A stretch of 64,000 nt of DNA from Legionella antarctica (GTDB taxonomy: Bacteria > Pseudomonadota > Gammaproteobacteria > Legionellales > Legionellaceae). The stretch is taken from NCBI RefSeq assembly GCF_011764505.1, contig NZ_AP022839.1:2835001-2899000 (forward strand), given 5' to 3'. Shown here piece by piece: positions 1-7,825 of the stretch. Numbering within the stretch: the stretch's first letter is position 1; the number at the start of each line of letters is the position of its first letter. Under the pieces are notes generated by a model. It did no database searches. It saw nothing but the letters and a program-made list of their open reading frames with translations, and had not been told where the DNA came from. The position numbers and the translations under genes were made by a program.

Positions 1-92
1 AAATATCGCTTATTCTTTCATAGTCCTTGATTAATTCGTAGCAAATAAATATTTTCCTGTTATTATTAAATTTTTCTACTACTAATAATACT

Positions 93-2165
93 GTGCTGTC
101 CAACTCTTGTGAATCCCTAGCCGGTGTCGGCCCAACGCTTGCGGCTAAACTGATAAAATGCGGCATTCTGACAGTGCAAGACTTGCTCTTTCACTTACCT
201 TATAGATATCAAGATAGAACGAGAATAACACCAATTCAGGATTTGCGCTCCCACGACTGGTGCGTTATTGCCGGAAATGTCTGTAAAACGGAAATTAAAT
301 ACGGCAAAAAAATGATGTTAAATTGCTATGTGGAGGATAAAACAGGAATTGTGAAGCTTCGCTTTTTTCATTTTAACAAACAGCAAGTTAATGCCCTGAA
401 TAACAGCTTTATGATTCATGCTTTCGGGGAAGTACGCGAGTTTAATAACTACTTGGAAATGATTCATCCTGAATACCAATTGCTTGATCAGGGAAGTGAA
501 TGTTCGGTAGATGAAACCCTGACTCCTATTTATCCAACTACTCAGGGTTTAACGCAAACACGTTTAAGACAATTGGTTAAAATTGCTCTTAAACGTTGTG
601 AAGCAGAACTCCATCAATTAGAGTGGATGAGTGAACAGCAATTAGAAGATAATAAGTTCTCTAACTTAAGCGATGCGATTAAATTATTGCATAACCCACC
701 ACCAGATACTTCATTACATAGTATGGAAATGGGTGACCACCCAGCTCTCAAACGTTTAGCATTTGATGAATTGCTGGCTCAAAGGTTAAGCATGCAATTT
801 GCCAGGCAATCGCGAAGCGAACGCCATGCTCCTGCAATACCAGCTGAAAACAATATAAGCACGCGTTTTCTGTCCTCTCTTCCGTTCCAACTGACCAATG
901 CACAGCAAAGAGTAGCAACTGAAATCAGTTCTGATTTAATGCAAACTAAACCTATGTTGCGTCTGGTACAGGGGGATGTTGGCGCTGGAAAAACAATTAT
1001 AGCAGCCCTTGCCGCGATACAGGTTATCGCAAATGGTTATCAGGTAGCATTCATGGCTCCAACCGATTTATTGAGTGAACAACATTTTAATAATCTACTA
1101 CACTGGCTTGATCCCTTAGGAATAAAAGTTCTGCGGCTTACAGGTAAAATGAAAATCGCTGAGCGCAGAACAGCTCTCGTCGCTCTGATGGATAATAGTT
1201 GTCAGCTTATTATTGGAACTCATGCCATATTTCAAGATGAAGTAGAGTTTGCTCGTTTAGGCTTAGTAATTATTGATGAGCAACACCGTTTCGGTGTTGA
1301 ACAAAGATTGCTTTTGCAACAAAAGGGACAGAGAGATCAATTAACCCCTCACCAACTGCTGATGACCGCTACTCCTATACCCAGAACTTTGTCCATGACT
1401 CATTTTGCCCATTTAGATATATCGGTGATTGACGAACTCCCGCCTGGTCGCTCCCCCGTTACCACTGCTGTATTAAACCAGGATAGGCGAGAATCAATTA
1501 TAGAGCGATTACATGCAGCTATTGCCAATGGCAGACAAGCCTATTGGGTATGTACTTTGATAGAGGAATCTGAAAAACTACAATGCATGGCTGCTACCAA
1601 TACAGCCCAAGTCTTGCAAGAACAACTTAATTTAGCCCGTGTTGGACTCGTGCATGGCCGAATGAAGGCTGTTGAAAAAGAAGCAACTATGGCTGCTTTT
1701 AAATCAGGAGAAATAGACTTGTTAGTGGCTACAACTGTGATTGAAGTAGGTGTTGATGTGCCTAATGCCAGTTTAATGATTATAGAAAATGCCGAACGGT
1801 TAGGTTTATCGCAGCTGCATCAATTACGTGGCCGAGTAGGCAGAGGAACAACCCAATCTCATTGTATTTTACTCTATCAATCACCCTTATCTCATCAAGG
1901 TACTGAGAGGCTAAAAGTAATGCGTTCCACTAATGATGGATTTGTTATCTCTGAAAAAGATTTAGAATTAAGAGGAGCAGGAGAACTGTTAGGAACAAGA
2001 CAAACGGGATACAGACAATTCAAACTGGCAAATCTACAACGAGATAAAGCAGTTTTAACCCTTTTACCGCCTTTTGCGAGACAATTAGTCCAGGAAACGC
2101 CTGAAATTGCACGTATCATCACCCAACGTTGGTTAGGAAATTTTGAACAATTTCTACATGGCTAA
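93..2165 (+). CDS. recG: ATP-dependent DNA helicase RecG
   Basis: RecG is a monomeric superfamily 2 helicase that drives branch migration and reversal of stalled replication forks. The 690-residue product has the family's usual length. Visible parts are an N-terminal wedge region beginning with a helix-hairpin-helix-like stretch (LAGVGPTLAAKLIKCGI), the OB-fold region around residues 50-130, Walker A GDVGAGKT near residue 293, the DEQH box (IIDEQHRFG) near 395, motif III TATPIPRTL, and the C-terminal QLRGRVGRG motif. The start is GTG; no in-frame ATG fits the family N-terminus better. It is read alone on the plus strand and followed by about 220 bp of AT-rich DNA before the group II intron. 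Confidence 0.97.
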   Translation: MLSNSCESLAGVGPTLAAKLIKCGILTVQDLLFHLPYRYQDRTRITPIQDLRSHDWCVIAGNVCKTEIKYGKKMMLNCYVEDKTGIVKLRFFHFNKQQVNALNNSFMIHAFGEVREFNNYLEMIHPEYQLLDQGSECSVDETLTPIYPTTQGLTQTRLRQLVKIALKRCEAELHQLEWMSEQQLEDNKFSNLSDAIKLLHNPPPDTSLHSMEMGDHPALKRLAFDELLAQRLSMQFARQSRSERHAPAIPAENNISTRFLSSLPFQLTNAQQRVATEISSDLMQTKPMLRLVQGDVGAGKTIIAALAAIQVIANGYQVAFMAPTDLLSEQHFNNLLHWLDPLGIKVLRLTGKMKIAERRTALVALMDNSCQLIIGTHAIFQDEVEFARLGLVIIDEQHRFGVEQRLLLQQKGQRDQLTPHQLLMTATPIPRTLSMTHFAHLDISVIDELPPGRSPVTTAVLNQDRRESIIERLHAAIANGRQAYWVCTLIEESEKLQCMAATNTAQVLQEQLNLARVGLVHGRMKAVEKEATMAAFKSGEIDLLVATTVIEVGVDVPNASLMIIENAERLGLSQLHQLRGRVGRGTTQSHCILLYQSPLSHQGTERLKVMRSTNDGFVISEKDLELRGAGELLGTRQTGYRQFKLANLQRDKAVLTLLPPFARQLVQETPEIARIITQRWLGNFEQFLHG

Positions 2166-2383
2166 AAAATATTTTATTAAATATATAACGTCAAGACTGT
2201 TTTTTATTTATTTCTTTGATATTATGGCAGACCTAGTTGCTGAATTTAATCACATCTGCTTTCTGTGGATAACTGCTTTAACACCTTTTTTGATTTAACC
2301 CCCCTGGCCTTCTTAACATCATACATTTCCTTAATAATAAAGGGTTATATCAATTAAATCAGTAAAGCTTTATAATCAATTTG

Positions 2384-4327
2384 GTGAGTCGACCGAGGGA
2401 ACTTCCCCCTCAGCCGCTCGCAGAACCGGACATGATACTCTCGCATCATCCGGCTCCCATTAAGTCAACGCACCGAACATACCTTCGCGCCAATGAATGA
2501 ACAGCGTAGGCATTTCTTTATGGATTCGTTCCATTAGTTTGCCTGCTTTGGTTCTGCTGTTCCCCAATGATTTATACTTCTTCTTTGCCCAGGCCAACAA
2601 CATATTGTTGACGCACCGCCAAACTCGATACATAGCGGATCGTGAGTATTTTCCATAATACGCAAGCCATCCCCTTAGCATCGGGTTGATGAAGTCAGCC
2701 AGTTCTTGAAGACTCAAGGAAGTGTTATTTCTCCAGCTGCCCCTCCGCAGTTTCAATGTCATTGCCTTCACGGCCTTTAATGATACCACCGGAGTGAAGC
2801 CAATGAAGAAACTGTTTCTTGACTTGACTTTGACTCGTCTTGCTTTGAACGTATAGCCTAGAAAGTCGAATGATTTATTTCCATATCGTCCTTTCCGTGC
2901 TCCGTCTTTGCAATAGATAATCTTTGTCTTGTCAGGGTGAATTTCAAGACCACGAGACTTAAATCGATCATCAATCTCTTTTAGCATTTCCTCTGCTTCT
3001 CGCTGTGTCCGGCAATGGGCAAGCCCATCGTCGGCATACCGACACCATGGAGACTCCGGGTGATGTTTTGTCATCCAGTGATCAAATGCATAGTGCAGAA
3101 ACAGATTACTTAATAGAGGACTGATCACGCCGCCCTGCGGCGTGCCGGCCGTTCTCGGCAGGCATATTCCTTGTGGATCATGAATTGGTGCAGTTAACCA
3201 TCTTTCCACATACAGCACTATCCATTTGTCGCTGATGTGATGCTTCACTGCTTTCATGAGAAGTTCATGGGATAAATTGTCAAACAGACCTTTTATGTCA
3301 AATTCAACGACCCAGTCATAATCCCAGCACCGTTTCCTTGTAACGCCTATCGCATCTAAGGCGGATTTATTAGGCCTATATCCATAGGAGTCGTTCAAAA
3401 AGTGCGGTTCAAGAAGCGGCTCCATCATTAATTTCACCGTCATTTGCGCAATTCTGTCCGTCACTGTAGGTATACCTAATTTTCTCACACCGCCTTGTTT
3501 CTTAGGAATAGCTACTTCTTTCACCGCTGGTGGAAAGTAGCTTCCTGAACTCATGCGATTCCATAGCTTATACAAGTTGCCCTTGAGGTCTTGGCTAAAC
3601 TCATCAATGGATTGATTATCAATACCAGCAGAGCCAGCATTGGCTCGCACCAATTTATAAGCTTGCCAGACAAGTTGTTTTGGTATGTTAAATGGTTTTG
3701 TTGTCACTAATATGTCATCCTGCTTCCAGTTGTACATTAATGCTAACGACTTAACGCAACCCCTTCGCTCCATCACCATTACAGTGACTTCAACACTAAT
3801 ACGAGTTGCTCCGCCCCAATGTATTGCATCAGTACTATCAGCCTCATTGTTTCTGCAATTTGACCTTTCCCTTGGCATCAATACATTGGTTCCCGCAGTT
3901 CCATAGAAAAGCCCGAAAACAGACTCACGCCACCTACACGCCGGACACCATTTATGCAGCACCCAAGTTCGCTCATAAACTCTTCCCGGAAGTACGACCT
4001 TGCCCCCGGTTTCGATGTCAATATCACGCGCTATCGACGCGTCATCAGTGGTTCATTTACATTCGTCTTTCTGTTCCACACCTGCCAGATCTATTCTGAC
4101 TTTTCTTCATCGCTCATGACCTATGCTCTTAACATACGCCACATGAAGTGGTTTCAAGCCCGCTCTTGGTCGCTTGCTTCGGCGGGACTACCGCCATCTT
4201 TTCTATAGCTTCTATGCTTCGAGGTAAATTCGTTCCTTAAATTCACGTTCTGTGCATCTACGGCACACAGTCGCTGTCGCGAAATGATTTGCTCGATAAA
4301 TAATCGATGAGACTTGATTTGACGCAC
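2384..4327 (-). mobile_element. Group II intron with encoded maturase
   Basis: A minus-strand retroelement. The proposed 5' end reads GTGCGTC (complement of 4321-4327), matching the GUGYG start of group II introns. About 590 nt of structured RNA (domains I-III) precede the reverse transcriptase in domain IV. Domain V is recognisable as the 34-nt hairpin complementary to 2423-2456, beginning GAGCCGGATGATG and ending GTCCGGTTC, and domain VI follows down to the 3' end near 2384 (ends ACTCAC). The ends are set by motif and could shift by a nucleotide. It lies directly downstream of the IS5-like transposase gene read on the same strand. Confidence 0.85.
2460..3737 (-). CDS. ltrA: Group II intron reverse transcriptase/maturase
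   Basis: Intron-encoded protein that promotes splicing and reverse-transcribes the intron during retrohoming. The RT fingers and palm are clear: KPFNIPKQLVWQAYKLVRAN near the N-terminus, GIPTVTDRIAQ, SYGYRPNKSA, DIKGLFDN, TPQGGVISPLL and the catalytic CRYADDG. A thumb/maturase X domain follows (FINPMLRGWLAYYGKYS), and the C-terminus ends in WREGMFG without an HNH endonuclease domain, so it would rely on the RT-primed route for insertion. The open frame extends upstream to 3962, but conserved sequence begins at about YNWKQDD, so the ATG at 3737 (425 residues) is preferred; it has no strong ribosome site. Confidence 0.9.
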   Translation of the reverse strand: MYNWKQDDILVTTKPFNIPKQLVWQAYKLVRANAGSAGIDNQSIDEFSQDLKGNLYKLWNRMSSGSYFPPAVKEVAIPKKQGGVRKLGIPTVTDRIAQMTVKLMMEPLLEPHFLNDSYGYRPNKSALDAIGVTRKRCWDYDWVVEFDIKGLFDNLSHELLMKAVKHHISDKWIVLYVERWLTAPIHDPQGICLPRTAGTPQGGVISPLLSNLFLHYAFDHWMTKHHPESPWCRYADDGLAHCRTQREAEEMLKEIDDRFKSRGLEIHPDKTKIIYCKDGARKGRYGNKSFDFLGYTFKARRVKVKSRNSFFIGFTPVVSLKAVKAMTLKLRRGSWRNNTSLSLQELADFINPMLRGWLAYYGKYSRSAMYRVWRCVNNMLLAWAKKKYKSLGNSRTKAGKLMERIHKEMPTLFIHWREGMFGALT

Positions 4328-4367
4328 CAACATGTAACTTAAATCAGATCGAACCCAGCCAGCTCAA

Positions 4368-5828
4368 TCACGCCCCTTGTATAACCGTTTTATAGGTGCT
4401 ATTTGCATTATTTGCTGCAATATTAGTCATTTTATCAATTTCTGGACGTACCTCGCCTGAAAGATAACGAGTAAGTTGCCTTAAATTGAACCCAAATACA
4501 GCAGCATAACCAGCGCTTTTGGTGGTTTCATCAGATTTCATACGGCTTCTACCCAATTGACCTCCGTGTTTCGTGTGGCCAATCAAAGGCTCAATACCAG
4601 CGCGTCGATGATGCAATAATTGCCGAATTGGCCATGGTGTTGTTTCACGAGCCGCATTGAGCGTCCTATCAGGACGGGGTAATTGAATTTCAAGGACGCC
4701 TTTTTCAATCAATAGCTGTTCGTTGCTCAGTGAATAATACCCTTTATCTGTCGCCACAGATGCCAGCAACCCCTTTCCAAAAAGATGCTCATGTGTATTG
4801 AGCATCAGCGGTAAAGACTGAGCATCTGGCATATAAGTAGACGTGCATTCGCCAACAAAAAGAAAATTACCTCCAATACGTCCTAATTGATAGACGCGGC
4901 CAAACTGCACTCCTTTATTTAATTTACCTTTGTTAAAACAGCCGACTTCATAAGCATGCAATGAAGAGATCGATGTATTGATAATACCTTCAAAAAGATA
5001 ACCATGTACATTCTGTAATAACATAGTCCCGCGCCAGCTCAGCGTCTCGACAGAACGGCGAAGCGCCCAATATTTACCCGATGCTAACTTAGCACCAAAC
5101 AAATATAAATCATTTAAGATAGGCAGTACATCAGCATACGTTTCACGCCATAATCGCTGAAGTACCACGGATAATATACCCCCACCAACATCTTTACGTT
5201 TCAAATTAAAATAATACAGCGCGATTTGTTTTAAATTGCTTAGTCCAACGCAGTACTGTTTCATGCCACCAGAACACAATTGATTCAGTCCTTTTCCAAC
5301 TTTTGACGCAAGGACAGCAACTTTAATCAATAAATTAGCGATTGCGGGATAGGCTATATTAGCTTCTTGCACAGTAGAGTCAATATCGAGCTCCGTAGGA
5401 TTAGCATAATTCAGTTTAACCGCTTGTTGCGCTATCAAATTGGCAAGCCGTCGTTGTTTTTCAGGGCTTAATCGAGAACGAAACGTCTCGATTTTGGTAT
5501 GGTCTGGCGCATGCCATTTCTTGATGAGACCATAACCACAAAACAGACGGAAGGCGGCATTATCACGTACCTGCTGCTCAGCAAACCTATCGGTTAAATT
5601 AAACATCTGCTGTAAGACATAAACCCCTAAATGAATACGGATTCGCAAGGGTCTGCCCATCCACCAATGTTTCTTCTCCGTGCGCTGTAAATCAGGCAAT
5701 ACTAATTGCAGCATCTCATCCCAGGGGAGTTTCTGAGCCAGCTTAACCAGGCGATGGTCATTACCGACTGTAATGGTAGCGGTGCCTCCTGTAACCGGCT
5801 CATCAAAGCCATTCACATCCAAGCTCAT
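4368..5828 (-). CDS. IS5-like DDE transposase
   Basis: A 486-residue DDE transposase of the IS5/IS1182-like type. The N-terminal InsH-like domain covers roughly residues 40-115 (HWWMGRPLRIRIHLGVYVLQQM). Catalytic motifs are DIDSTVQEANI (first Asp), ATDKGYYS (second Asp) and RRAGIEPLIGHTKHGGQLGR (Glu), close to the C-terminus. It starts 18 bp after the DGR reverse transcriptase stop with an AGAGGGTG ribosome site, so it could be read through from the DGR operon. I could not find clear terminal inverted repeats: the right end must be at the RT stop codon, and the left end is obscured by the group II intron. Exact IS family uncertain. Confidence 0.8.
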   Translation of the reverse strand: MSLDVNGFDEPVTGGTATITVGNDHRLVKLAQKLPWDEMLQLVLPDLQRTEKKHWWMGRPLRIRIHLGVYVLQQMFNLTDRFAEQQVRDNAAFRLFCGYGLIKKWHAPDHTKIETFRSRLSPEKQRRLANLIAQQAVKLNYANPTELDIDSTVQEANIAYPAIANLLIKVAVLASKVGKGLNQLCSGGMKQYCVGLSNLKQIALYYFNLKRKDVGGGILSVVLQRLWRETYADVLPILNDLYLFGAKLASGKYWALRRSVETLSWRGTMLLQNVHGYLFEGIINTSISSLHAYEVGCFNKGKLNKGVQFGRVYQLGRIGGNFLFVGECTSTYMPDAQSLPLMLNTHEHLFGKGLLASVATDKGYYSLSNEQLLIEKGVLEIQLPRPDRTLNAARETTPWPIRQLLHHRRAGIEPLIGHTKHGGQLGRSRMKSDETTKSAGYAAVFGFNLRQLTRYLSGEVRPEIDKMTNIAANNANSTYKTVIQGA

Positions 5829-5846
5829 TGTTTGCTTACACCCTCT

Positions 5847-7055
5847 TTATCGTACTGTTCTTTGCTTCGCTACTAATTTGGCACATCTGTTACTGAAAAA
5901 CATCAGATTCCACCACCAGATGGATAAGTGCTTTTTAAGCATGCCTTTTCGTAGGCGGTAGGTCTGGTAATGACTTAAAATCCCAAGATAAGAGTTGATG
6001 GAGCATAAAAAAGCCATCTGCTCTTCTTTGGTGGGTTTATGGTCTTTAACAACCTGGTTATGGCGCTGGATGGCCTCATAAAAATTCCCTTTGATGCGAC
6101 GTCCGGCATGGATGCAGTGTGGTTTGAGCATCACTCCAAGAAACGGGACGCCTTTGCAGTAGTGCTGCAGGTATCGTTTACGCGGATGAAGCTCAAGTTC
6201 GAGCTCTTTTTGCAAAAACTGCTCCATTCGGGGTATGAGTGATTTTAAAAATGCATTATCTTCATGCACCAGAATAAAATCATCGACGTAACGACCATAG
6301 AAACGCACACCCAAATCGTGTTTGATGAAATGGTCAAAGGGATTTAAATAGAAATTGGCAAATACCTGGCTGGTGAGATTGCCAATCGGTAGCCCGCAGT
6401 GAGACCTGGCATAAAAAAGGCTCTTGTCTTTGGGAAAACCCTGCCAGTCGCGTCGTTTCCCCTTGATAAAGCAGTGGCTGGTTGGTTCATTTTGAATGAC
6501 TTTGCAGGCGACCTCCAGGATTAATCCCTTGTCGGGCTGGTTATAATGGGTCTCGATAAAACAGCGAAGTTTCTCCCAGAGAATATGGCGGTTAATGCGG
6601 ATGAAAAAACTTAAGATATCGAGCTTCAGCACATAGGAGTCTCTTTGGTAATTTAAAGAGCATTTGCGGATAAATTCGTCGGCACGCGCAATGCCCATGT
6701 GCGCGCCTCGTCCCTTGCGGCTCGCATAGCTATCATAAATAAAGGCTTTCTCAAACAGAGGATTCAATTGATTGATTAACCAGTGATGCACCACACGGTC
6801 ACGAAAATCAGCAGCAAAGATTTCGCGTTTCACAGGCCTATCAATCACAAAAGCAATCGAGCGCCCAGGGTTCCAGGTGCTAGAATTGAGTTCATCTCGC
6901 AAAGCAATGAGATTGCTTTCATAATCCGTTTCAAAGCGGAGCGCATTCATGGTGTTGCGCTTGTTCTTGCGGCAGTCAAAATAGGCTTGAAATAAGGATT
7001 CCAATGACGCACCATAGTTCATACGGCTCTGTTCCTTTTCTATCAATAGTCTCAT
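5847..7055 (-). CDS. DGR reverse transcriptase
   Basis: Reverse transcriptase of a diversity-generating retroelement, which copies the TR RNA into cDNA with adenine-directed errors that then replaces the VR of the target gene. Diagnostic features are GLPIGNLTSQVFANFYLN, where DGR enzymes carry the xGxxxSQ form instead of the QGxxxSP of retrons and group II introns, and the catalytic FYGRYVDDFILV. A short thumb ends in SYLGILSHYQTYRLRKG. The 402-residue length fits the family. The ATG at 7022 (MNYGASLESLF), preceded by AAAAGGAACAG, is a good alternative start. It lies 65 bp downstream of TR, the standard arrangement. Confidence 0.95.
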   Translation of the reverse strand: MRLLIEKEQSRMNYGASLESLFQAYFDCRKNKRNTMNALRFETDYESNLIALRDELNSSTWNPGRSIAFVIDRPVKREIFAADFRDRVVHHWLINQLNPLFEKAFIYDSYASRKGRGAHMGIARADEFIRKCSLNYQRDSYVLKLDILSFFIRINRHILWEKLRCFIETHYNQPDKGLILEVACKVIQNEPTSHCFIKGKRRDWQGFPKDKSLFYARSHCGLPIGNLTSQVFANFYLNPFDHFIKHDLGVRFYGRYVDDFILVHEDNAFLKSLIPRMEQFLQKELELELHPRKRYLQHYCKGVPFLGVMLKPHCIHAGRRIKGNFYEAIQRHNQVVKDHKPTKEEQMAFLCSINSYLGILSHYQTYRLRKGMLKKHLSIWWWNLMFFSNRCAKLVAKQRTVR

Positions 7056-7119
7056 TCTAATAGGGTAGCGTGGACTTGTTAAAAGCCCACGCCGATTGTG
7101 ACTTTACTTTGTTTAAAAC

Positions 7120-7266
7120 CCCGAACACACCTAACCCGAAGATTGTTGTTCTTATTGTCGTCGTTCTGGTTGCCATTGTTGAAGTTCTGGTTCCAGGCGT
7201 TGTTCGTAGGATTGCCGGAAAACTCGGTAGAACTCCAGTAGTTGTCACCGGCAAAACCGCCTAAAC
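7120..7266 (-). repeat. DGR template repeat (TR)
   Basis: A 147-bp non-coding template located between avd and the reverse transcriptase. Aligned without gaps to the VR at 7840-7986, it differs at 22 positions; every one is A on the transcribed (minus) strand of TR and another base in VR. Conceptually translated it carries 14 asparagine codons where the expressed VR has Phe, Ser, Asp, Val, Leu or Asn, the AAY codon signature of DGR templates. At its 3' end TR and VR differ by a G/C change just after GTGTTCGGG, consistent with the IMH*/IMH distinction that makes transfer one-way. Confidence 0.96.
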
Positions 7267-7398
7267 AATTAATAAAGGTGTTTTGGTCTGTACAAGGCGT
7301 CTTGTGCAGACGCGAATCAACTGCCAAGTCAGTCCCTTTATCGCTTTTAAACAAAAGCATGCTCGCTCATGAACGCCGTAGCTCTCATGATTCTGGCT

Positions 7399-7743
7399 TT
7401 ATCGACTGGCATTACGCCAGCCGGTCACCTGTTTGCCTATGCGATCTAAAAGCTCACTTAATAATGCCTGCTTTTTAAGTGATACCAGTTTCATCTCGAC
7501 ACACAGGCGAATTTCTAGTTTCAATAACTCCAACTCATCTAAAAACACCTCTAAGTGCTCTACTCTGTTTTGATTCTTGTTTGCTCGGTAAATACAACGA
7601 AGCAAATGAAGGGCGTCACGCTTCATATCCTGGCCCAGTGTGTATTTGTACTCCCTTGGAAAATCTTTTGTTATCTCAAACACCTTTAGTGTCAAAAGGT
7701 ATGCGTCCCGATAAACCGGCAACTCGGTATATAGCGCCATCAT
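7399..7743 (-). CDS. avd: DGR accessory variability determinant (Avd)
   Basis: A 114-residue helical protein of the Avd/four-helix-bundle family (bAvd-like, related to S23-type bundles). In characterised DGRs Avd forms a positively charged pentamer that binds the RT and the TR RNA and is needed for cDNA synthesis. Seen here: PVYRDAYLLTLKVFEITKDF at the start, a middle of FPREYKYTLGQDMKRDALHLLRCIYRANK, and a C-terminal amphipathic helix, rich in Lys and Arg. It sits between the target gene's VR and TR, in the classic target-avd-TR-RT order. Function is inferred from family and position; the identification is strong. Confidence 0.93.
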   Translation of the reverse strand: MMALYTELPVYRDAYLLTLKVFEITKDFPREYKYTLGQDMKRDALHLLRCIYRANKNQNRVEHLEVFLDELELLKLEIRLCVEMKLVSLKKQALLSELLDRIGKQVTGWRNASR

Positions 7744-7765
7744 TAAACCATAAAAATTAAGTCCG

Positions 7766-7804
7766 ACCGCTATGCGGTTTTATAAGAGGCAGCTTCGCTG
7801 CCTC
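7766..7804 (-). promoter_or_regulatory. Hairpins downstream of DGR VR
   Basis: A perfect 8-bp GC-rich stem (GAGGCAGC/GCTGCCTC, 3-nt loop, 7786-7804) lies 36 bp past the VR end. A second short stem ACCGC/GCGGT (7766-7778) follows. A hairpin/cruciform just downstream of VR is a known requirement for efficient retrohoming in the Bordetella phage DGR. The second stem, followed on the minus strand by a short T run, could instead act as a weak terminator between target gene and avd. Confidence 0.7.
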
Positions 7805-7825
7805 AAAAGAAAAGGGATAAAGGGT

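Noticed and set aside
3738-3962. N-terminal extension of the intron maturase
   Set aside because: Sequence upstream of YNWKQDD does not resemble intron maturases and belongs to the intron RNA domains.
3685-4208. Three overlapping plus-strand frames in the group II intron 5' region
   Set aside because: They lie opposite the intron RNA domains and the maturase N-terminus and contain no recognisable protein.
4270-4291. 22-bp repeat considered as an att site of a genomic island
   Set aside because: The copies are inverted, not direct, and no integrase gene is in the interval.
7070-7264. Plus-strand frame opposite TR, and its twin opposite VR (7772-7984)
   Set aside because: Both are antisense readings of the DGR repeats; the similarity between them only reflects TR/VR identity.
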